A stretch of 8,947 nucleotides of DNA, taken from contig JAGVWL010000056.1 of NCBI GenBank assembly GCA_018304285.1, forward strand, positions 1 through 8,947, written 5' to 3'. A program made the position numbers and the translations under genes. Below, piece after piece: positions 4,486 to 8,947 of this stretch (positions are counted from its first letter, which is position 1; each line of letters starts with the position of its first letter). Under the pieces are notes generated by a model. It worked only from the letters and a program-made list of their open reading frames with translations. It made no database searches and was not told where the DNA came from. Source of the stretch: Microcaldota archaeon (GTDB lineage Archaea; Micrarchaeota; Micrarchaeia; Norongarragalinales; Norongarragalinaceae).

Positions 4486-5817
4486 GTGGTTGAAGTTTTG
4501 AAGGACAAAATAAAATCGAAGCGCGCCGTAGTCTGCATCGTGGGCGTGGGGTATGTAGGCTTGCCCAACGCAGTTCTCTTCGCCGACAAGGGCTTTAACG
4601 TGATTGCGGCGGACGTCAGCGAGCGCATAGTTGAGCTTACGAACAAGGGCGTAAGCCACATCAACGACCCTGTTTTGAACAAAAGCGTCCCGCGCGTTTT
4701 CGCCACCGGCAGGCTCAAGGCAATGCGGGACGTTACAGCTGCGGCAAAGCAAAGCGACGTGATAATAATCTCGGTTCCCACTCCCGCCGAAAAAGGCGAG
4801 CCGGACTTGTCTTTCGTGGAAAAAGCTTGCACGAGCGTGGCCAAAGGGCTGAAGCGCGGTTCGCTCGTGATAGTCGAAAGCACGGTTTATCCCGGCGCGT
4901 GCAGGACGTTCGTAAAGCCTTTGCTGGAAAAGGAAAGCGGGCTGGAGTGCGGCAAGGACTTTTTCCTGGCGCACTGCCCCGAGCGCTTGAATCCCGGCGA
5001 CAACGAGCACAACGTCATGGTGACGCCGCGCGTGGTGGGCGGGGTGGATGAAAAAAGCGGCGATGCGGCGAAAGCGCTGTACGAAAGCGTGGTCGACGCG
5101 CGCATAGTCCTTGTCTCGAACGCCGATACCGCCGAACTTTCCAAGCTCGTGGAAAACACGCAGCGGGACGTGAACATCGCCTACATCAACGAGATTGCGG
5201 TCGTTTGCGAAAAGACGGGCATAGACGTGAAAGAGATTATCGAAGCTTGCTCTTCCAAATGGAATTTCTACAGGACAAAGCCTTCCGCGGGCGTGGGAGG
5301 GCATTGCCTGCCGAACAACCCTTACTACATCCTCAAAGCCTCGCAAGCCAAGGGCTTTTACCCCACGCTCATAATGACCGCCCGCAAGCTGAACGACTCG
5401 ATGCCCTTGCATACGGCGGACTTGATTGAAAATGCGTTGAAGGAGTCCGGGAAAGACATCGGCAAAAGCACGGTTGCAATAATGGGCGTCGCGTACAAGG
5501 AAAACGTTGACGACGTGCGCCAGGCTCCATCGCGAGTGATAATCCCCGAGCTTTTGAAGCGCGGGGCTAAAGTTGAGATTTGCGACCCGTACGTCAACGA
5601 GGCGAACATGGCGAAAGTCCATTCTTCCGTCACCACTGCAGAAAAAGCCTTGGGGGCGGATTGCGTGGTTTTCCTGGTGGCGCACGACGAGTTCAAGAAA
5701 ATCGCGCCTTCGCAAGTTAAGGCAAAGGCTGTCGTTGACGCGGCGTTCTTGTTCGACAAGAATGATTTCGCGGGCAAGGCGTACAAGCGCGTAGGGATGG
5801 ACAAGGGCCTCGAGTGA
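4486..5817 (+). CDS. UDP-N-acetylhexosamine 6-dehydrogenase, TviB/WbpO-like
   Basis: A 443-residue nucleotide-sugar dehydrogenase of the UDP-glucose/GDP-mannose dehydrogenase family, with all three domains present. It oxidises C6 of a UDP-sugar to a carboxylate with two NAD+. The N-terminal Rossmann motif GVGYVGLP spans 20-27. CPERLNPGDNEH (164-175) and the middle helix ENTQRDVNIAYINE (223-236), followed by KWNF (258-261), are hallmarks of the TviB/WbpO/CapL branch that acts on UDP-GlcNAc or UDP-GalNAc. The catalytic cysteine is Cys274 in GVGGHCLPNNPYY, with Lys220 and Asn224 upstream. The Asp normally found four residues after the cysteine is Asn278 here. The C-terminal domain (from about 325) carries AIMGVAYKENVDDVRQAPS. 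It follows the 4-epimerase by 13 bp, suggesting UDP-GalNAcA or UDP-GlcNAcA as product. The GTG start is set by AGGTGA. Confidence 0.93.
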   Translation: MVEVLKDKIKSKRAVVCIVGVGYVGLPNAVLFADKGFNVIAADVSERIVELTNKGVSHINDPVLNKSVPRVFATGRLKAMRDVTAAAKQSDVIIISVPTPAEKGEPDLSFVEKACTSVAKGLKRGSLVIVESTVYPGACRTFVKPLLEKESGLECGKDFFLAHCPERLNPGDNEHNVMVTPRVVGGVDEKSGDAAKALYESVVDARIVLVSNADTAELSKLVENTQRDVNIAYINEIAVVCEKTGIDVKEIIEACSSKWNFYRTKPSAGVGGHCLPNNPYYILKASQAKGFYPTLIMTARKLNDSMPLHTADLIENALKESGKDIGKSTVAIMGVAYKENVDDVRQAPSRVIIPELLKRGAKVEICDPYVNEANMAKVHSSVTTAEKALGADCVVFLVAHDEFKKIAPSQVKAKAVVDAAFLFDKNDFAGKAYKRVGMDKGLE

Positions 5818-5823
5818 AACGGG

Positions 5824-5829
5824 AAAGGA
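5824..5829 (+). promoter_or_regulatory. Ribosome binding site deciding the ATG start of the glycosyltransferase
   Basis: AAAGGA, five bases before the ATG at 5835. It rules against the in-frame GTG at 5814, which would overlap the previous gene and add seven charged residues (VKRERNN) ahead of the conserved first beta-strand. Confidence 0.5.
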
Positions 5830-5834
5830 ATAAC

Positions 5835-6962
5835 ATGAACATCTTGGTTTTCAGCGGCGGAAAGTATTCCAGCCTCGACGGTTCGGCAGTGCGGTTCAAA
5901 AACCTCGTGGTCAATCGGAACGCGAAAGCGAACGTGGTTTGGATAGACGGGTCTTCCCAAAAAAAGTACAAGACGGAAAATCTTGACGCGAAAATCCCGA
6001 AGAACGTCAAGCTCGCCCCGGGAATCGAACCGAAGCGCAATCCCGCTTCCGAGCTCGTGGCGCGCGAACGGCACTTCCTGCATTACGCGAAACAGTATGC
6101 CGATTGGGCGGACGTTGCAGTCTTCTATTCCCCGTGGGGATGCGCGCTCGCGCGGCGGGAACTTAAAAAACGAGGCGTTCCGCTTGTTTTCGATTACATC
6201 GACCTGATCCACAAATTCCGTTCCAACCCCATCGAACGGGCTGCATCCAGGCTGGCCGTGATTAGCGCCTTGCGGAACAGCGATTTGGTCGTCGCAACTG
6301 CTTTCAATTTGCTTGAAGACGCCAGGCGGTTCAACAAGCGCGTGGCGTTGGTTGCAAACGGCGCAGACGTGGAAAAAATCTCGAGAATCCGGCCCCTGCC
6401 TTTAAAGCAAGGAAAGGTGAAAAAGCCGGCCGTGGGTTTCGTGGGAGGTTTTGGCGAGTGGGTGGATTTTGACGCCGTGCTCGGGGCGGCGAAAGAAATG
6501 CGCGGCGTGCATTTCTACTTCATCGGCGACGGCGTGCAGAGGAAAAAGCTCGAGGATGCGGCGGGAAAAATGAAGAACGTTTTCGTTTCGCCGCAGTTCG
6601 TGCCCCAGCCGCATTCGTTCGAGTGGATGGCTTCGATGGACGTTTGCCTTATTCCCTTCGCCAAAAACGAGCTGACCGACGCCGTGTGCCCCATAAAGCT
6701 TTTCGAATACTGGGCTTTGCGCAAGCCCGTCGTTTCATCGCGGATTTCGGAAGTAGAGCGGATTGCAGGAAACGCATTGCTCTACGCTTCCACTCCCCGG
6801 GAATACGAACGCGCTATCGAACGCGCGGTGGGCGATTCCAAGCTGCGCTCCGATTTGTCGAAGAAAGGCTTTGCCAAGGCGAAGGAATTCGATTGGGCAG
6901 GACTTTCGGAAAGGTTTTTGAAAGCACTCGAGTCTGTTTCAAAATCAAGGCGGTCCAAATGA
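5835..6962 (+). CDS. GT-B fold glycosyltransferase (GT4-like)
   Basis: A 375-residue GT-B enzyme that probably moves a sugar from a nucleotide donor onto a lipid-linked or surface glycan at the cytoplasmic face. The N-terminal domain opens MNILVFSGG and includes the acceptor-side segment LVFDYIDLIHKFR (117-129). A linker NGAD (175-178) leads to the donor domain, which starts with VGFVGGFGEWVDFD (200-213) and contains IGDG (230-233). The donor-phosphate/ribose signature CPIKLFEYWALRKPVV (285-300), with Glu291, matches the P-x-K-x-x-E-Y-x-A-x-x-K-P-V-V motif of GT4-type and related transferases. There are no transmembrane helices; a basic C-terminus (SKSRRSK) could aid membrane contact. The start is 17 bp after the dehydrogenase, and the stop overlaps the next start (ATGA). 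Donor and acceptor cannot be read from the sequence, though neighbouring genes suggest a HexNAcA-type donor. Confidence 0.88.
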   Translation: MNILVFSGGKYSSLDGSAVRFKNLVVNRNAKANVVWIDGSSQKKYKTENLDAKIPKNVKLAPGIEPKRNPASELVARERHFLHYAKQYADWADVAVFYSPWGCALARRELKKRGVPLVFDYIDLIHKFRSNPIERAASRLAVISALRNSDLVVATAFNLLEDARRFNKRVALVANGADVEKISRIRPLPLKQGKVKKPAVGFVGGFGEWVDFDAVLGAAKEMRGVHFYFIGDGVQRKKLEDAAGKMKNVFVSPQFVPQPHSFEWMASMDVCLIPFAKNELTDAVCPIKLFEYWALRKPVVSSRISEVERIAGNALLYASTPREYERAIERAVGDSKLRSDLSKKGFAKAKEFDWAGLSERFLKALESVSKSRRSK

Positions 6963-7855
6963 AAAGATTTTTGCGGAAGGCTGTTGAAATAGCGAGCCCG
7001 CTGTTGTACAAAAAATTTTTCTTGGGCGCGAGAGGCATGTCTTGGGCCGGCAGGAGCTGCGCAGTTTCCATAACTTTCGACGTGGAATACGCGCGCGACG
7101 CGCAGTCGCTGGCGCGCGCTGTTGAAGTGCTTGATTCGTTCGACTTCAAAGGCTCTTTCGCGTGCATAGGCAAGCTCGTGGAGCAATTCCCGCGCCAGCA
7201 CGCGCTCGTTGCAGACGAAGGCCACGAGATTGTGAATCACACTTACTCGCACCCCAACCACGACGAGCTCAACCCCCGCGAGTTTTTCAATCGGCTTTCG
7301 AAGGAACGGCAGGAGTGGGAAATCGCGGAGTTCGAGCGCGTGAGCAGGAAAATACTGGACGTAACTCCCGTGGGCTTCCGGGCTCCGCACTTCGGCGACT
7401 TGAATTCGCAAGGCGCTTACGAAATCCTGGAAAAGCGTGGGTACGCTTATTCCTCATCGACCGTTTTGACGAAAACAGGCGCGAAAGGCCTTCCCTTCAA
7501 CCCCTCACGCAAGCATTACCTCAAGCCGGGCTTCGGCGAAAACGCTTTCGGAGTCCTGGAGTTGCCTGTAATGACCTGCCCCAAGCATTACTACAGCGTT
7601 TTCGACTCCTTCCACTGCTTCCGCACTGCGCCCCCTGCGCATTCGCCGGGAGAATTCCTCGACCTTTTCAAAAAAAGCGTTTTAATTTCCAAGAAATACA
7701 ATATTCCTGCGACGTTCTACTTCGACCCGTACGACGTAGTGCGGTTGAAAGAGTTTGAACGCTGCCTGGAATTCCTTTCCCAGCAGAAGGGCGACGTGTG
7801 GGTTGCGAAAAGCTGCGATGTAGCGGAGTATTTTGCTTCAAAAATGCGGGTGTGA
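6959..7855 (+). CDS. NodB-type polysaccharide/sugar deacetylase
   Basis: A 298-residue carbohydrate esterase 4-like protein. The NodB metal site is present: TFDVE at 39-43 (Asp41, Glu43), H-T-Y-S-H at 94-98 (His94, His98), and FRAPHFGD (140-147), the R-x-P-H-F variant of motif 3. ELPV (201-204) and a final FYFDPYD (253-259) make up the later strands. The D-V-E form of motif 1, rather than D-D, is shared with the PgdA/PuuE-like branch. Such enzymes remove N-acetyl groups from GlcNAc-containing glycans or glycolipids, but some act on other amides. There is no signal peptide; the N-terminus MKRFLRKAVEIASPLLYKKF is basic and amphipathic, so a cytoplasmic or membrane-edge role is likely. It overlaps the glycosyltransferase by 4 bp (ATGA), suggesting coupled translation and perhaps successive steps on the same lipid-linked glycan. 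The substrate is unknown. Confidence 0.9.
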   Translation: MKRFLRKAVEIASPLLYKKFFLGARGMSWAGRSCAVSITFDVEYARDAQSLARAVEVLDSFDFKGSFACIGKLVEQFPRQHALVADEGHEIVNHTYSHPNHDELNPREFFNRLSKERQEWEIAEFERVSRKILDVTPVGFRAPHFGDLNSQGAYEILEKRGYAYSSSTVLTKTGAKGLPFNPSRKHYLKPGFGENAFGVLELPVMTCPKHYYSVFDSFHCFRTAPPAHSPGEFLDLFKKSVLISKKYNIPATFYFDPYDVVRLKEFERCLEFLSQQKGDVWVAKSCDVAEYFASKMRV

Positions 7856-7857
7856 AA

Positions 7858-8947
7858 ATGATCGATTTGCATGAAACTCCTGAAAAAGTCTTGAAAGCGC
7901 TGGAAAACGGCGAGTTGCGCGTGGCGCTCTACGGCTTGGGAAAAATGGGCCTGCCGCTGGCCTTGGTCTTCGCCGACAAGAACGCCCGCGTGGTCGGAGT
8001 GGATGTAAATGCCGACCTCGTCCGGAAAATCAATTCGAAGGAAGACGTTTTGCCGCAAGAGCCGGGAGTGAAAGCCCTGCTGGAAAAGCACGCGGGAAAA
8101 AATCTGGTTGCCACCACCGACGCTTCCAAGGCGAAAGCAGACTTGCACGTCATAATCGTGCCCACGCTTTTGACCGAACGCGAGGGAACGATAGTTCCAG
8201 ACTTGAGCTTGGTCAAAGCCGTTTCTTCCAGCATCGCGAAAGTTTTGGAAAAAGGAAACGCGGTCGTGGTGGAGTGCACCATGCCGCCGGGAAGCACCGA
8301 AAGCCTGATTCCCATACTGGACGAAAGCGGGCTGAAGTGCGGAAAGGATTTCGGCTTGGGCCACGCGCCCGAAAGGACGATGTCCGGAACGGCAATCCGA
8401 GACATTACCGACCGCTATCCGAAAATCATCGGCGCAAGCGACGCGAAAACCCTCAAGTCGCTCGAAGCCATTTACAGCAAAATAAATTCCAAGGGCGTTG
8501 TTCCAGTTTCAAACATCAGGACTGCTGAAGCGGTGAAGGTTTTCGAAGGAGTTTACAGGGACGTGAACATCGCGCTTGCCAACGAATTGTGGCAGTACAG
8601 CGACGCCCAGGGGATAGACGCGCTGGAAGCGTTCAATGCGGCCAACACCCTTCCCTACAGCCACATTCACACTCCCGGCTGCGGAGTCGGAGGGCATTGC
8701 ATTCCCTACTATCCGCACTTCATAATGAACGGCAACACTCTCGTGGTCAAGGCGGCGAGAGCCACCAACGAATCCATGCCCGCGAAAACAGTGGTTTTGG
8801 CCGAAGAAGAATTGCACAAAGCAGGACGGATGCTGGCCGGCTCCAGGATTTTGGTTTTGGGGCTAGCGTTCAGGGCTGGAGTCAAGGAATTCAGGAAAAC
8901 GCCTGCAAAGCCCATAATCGATTTGCTCAAGAAAAAAGGCGCTTTCG
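7858..8947 (+). CDS. wecC: UDP-N-acetyl-D-mannosamine dehydrogenase-like (3' end outside window)
   Basis: The first 363 residues of a second nucleotide-sugar dehydrogenase, open to the window edge. The Rossmann motif is YGLGKMGLPLAL (25-36), followed by GVDVN (47-51). VPTLLTEREGTIVPDL (101-116), VECTMPPGSTE (138-148) and GHAPERTMSG (168-177) resemble archaeal and WecC-type enzymes rather than the TviB type. The middle helix reads EAVKVFEGVYRDVNIALANE (224-243). The catalytic cysteine is Cys281 in PGCGVGGHCIPYYPHF (273-288). The third domain begins near 327 (GSRILVLGLAFRAGVKEFRKTP). Together with WecB it would turn UDP-GlcNAc into UDP-ManNAcA, a donor used in archaeal N-glycans. The ATG at 7858 is 2 bp after the deacetylase stop, with GGGTG seven bases upstream. 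Roughly 60-80 C-terminal residues are probably missing. The WecC assignment is by motif resemblance; other UDP-HexNAc substrates are possible. Confidence 0.9.
   Translation, partial: MIDLHETPEKVLKALENGELRVALYGLGKMGLPLALVFADKNARVVGVDVNADLVRKINSKEDVLPQEPGVKALLEKHAGKNLVATTDASKAKADLHVIIVPTLLTEREGTIVPDLSLVKAVSSSIAKVLEKGNAVVVECTMPPGSTESLIPILDESGLKCGKDFGLGHAPERTMSGTAIRDITDRYPKIIGASDAKTLKSLEAIYSKINSKGVVPVSNIRTAEAVKVFEGVYRDVNIALANELWQYSDAQGIDALEAFNAANTLPYSHIHTPGCGVGGHCIPYYPHFIMNGNTLVVKAARATNESMPAKTVVLAEEELHKAGRMLAGSRILVLGLAFRAGVKEFRKTPAKPIIDLLKKKGAF

Noticed and set aside
4411..5715. A 434-codon minus-strand frame opposite the first dehydrogenase
   Set aside because: The long open frame results from codon bias of the real gene on the plus strand. 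The translation is His/Arg/Val-rich, lacks any motif, and has no promoter or ribosome binding site.
608..5817. The two SDR epimerases or the two dehydrogenases as a recent tandem duplication
   Set aside because: Each pair shares only family motifs. The active-site loops, lengths and neighbouring residues differ widely, so they are old paralogues rather than a recent duplication.
6623..6958. N-terminal extension of the deacetylase frame upstream of the ATG at 6959
   Set aside because: This stretch lies in the glycosyltransferase in another frame and gives an Arg-rich sequence without family similarity. The ATGA overlap at 6959 is a normal start for a NodB-type protein.

Overview
The window looks like archaeal chromosomal DNA, possibly from a DPANN-type or euryarchaeal genome; the lineage is not resolvable by eye. 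The clues are a TATA box placed for a leaderless transcript upstream of a small XRE regulator, a DUF2178-like membrane protein beside that regulator, AGGTG/GGTGAT-type ribosome binding sites, frequent TTG/GTG starts and very tight gene packing. Nearly every gene belongs to nucleotide-sugar synthesis or surface/N-glycan assembly.

Left block (1-2689, all minus strand, transcribed right to left): UDP-GlcNAc 2-epimerase (wecB family), an extended-SDR NDP-sugar epimerase, a WbpD-like left-handed beta-helix N-acetyltransferase, and the first 29 codons of a DegT/DnrJ/EryC1/StrS aminotransferase cut by the window edge. The 2-epimerase, aminotransferase and acetyltransferase are the kinds of steps used to make 2,3-diacetamido uronic acid nucleotides such as UDP-ManNAc(3NAc)A. 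The expected 3-oxidising MocA-type dehydrogenase would have to lie beyond position 1.

Central block (2690-3548): a 175-bp intergenic stretch with promoter-like and hairpin-forming sequence, then a two-gene minus-strand module (XRE repressor followed by the DUF2178-like four-helix membrane protein). An AT-rich divergent promoter region packed with inverted repeats separates the regulator from the right-hand operon.

Right block (3549-8947, all plus strand): an NDP-sugar 4-epimerase-like SDR, a TviB/WbpO-like UDP-N-acetylhexosamine 6-dehydrogenase, a GT-B glycosyltransferase, a NodB-type polysaccharide deacetylase, and a second nucleotide-sugar dehydrogenase resembling archaeal UDP-ManNAc dehydrogenase, cut by the right edge. 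Gaps run from -4 to +17 bp, so this is very probably one operon. The C4-epimerase plus 6-dehydrogenase pair resembles the WbpP/WbpO or TviC/TviB pair that makes UDP-GalNAcA. WecB on the other strand plus the last dehydrogenase would give UDP-ManNAcA.

Taken together, the two blocks appear to supply several N-acetylated uronic-acid donors and at least one glycosyltransferase for an archaeal surface glycan. I see no unambiguous novel system. The most unusual parts are the regulatory region at 3438-3496 and the altered active-site positions of the two dehydrogenases. No RNA genes, mobile elements or CRISPR repeats were seen.
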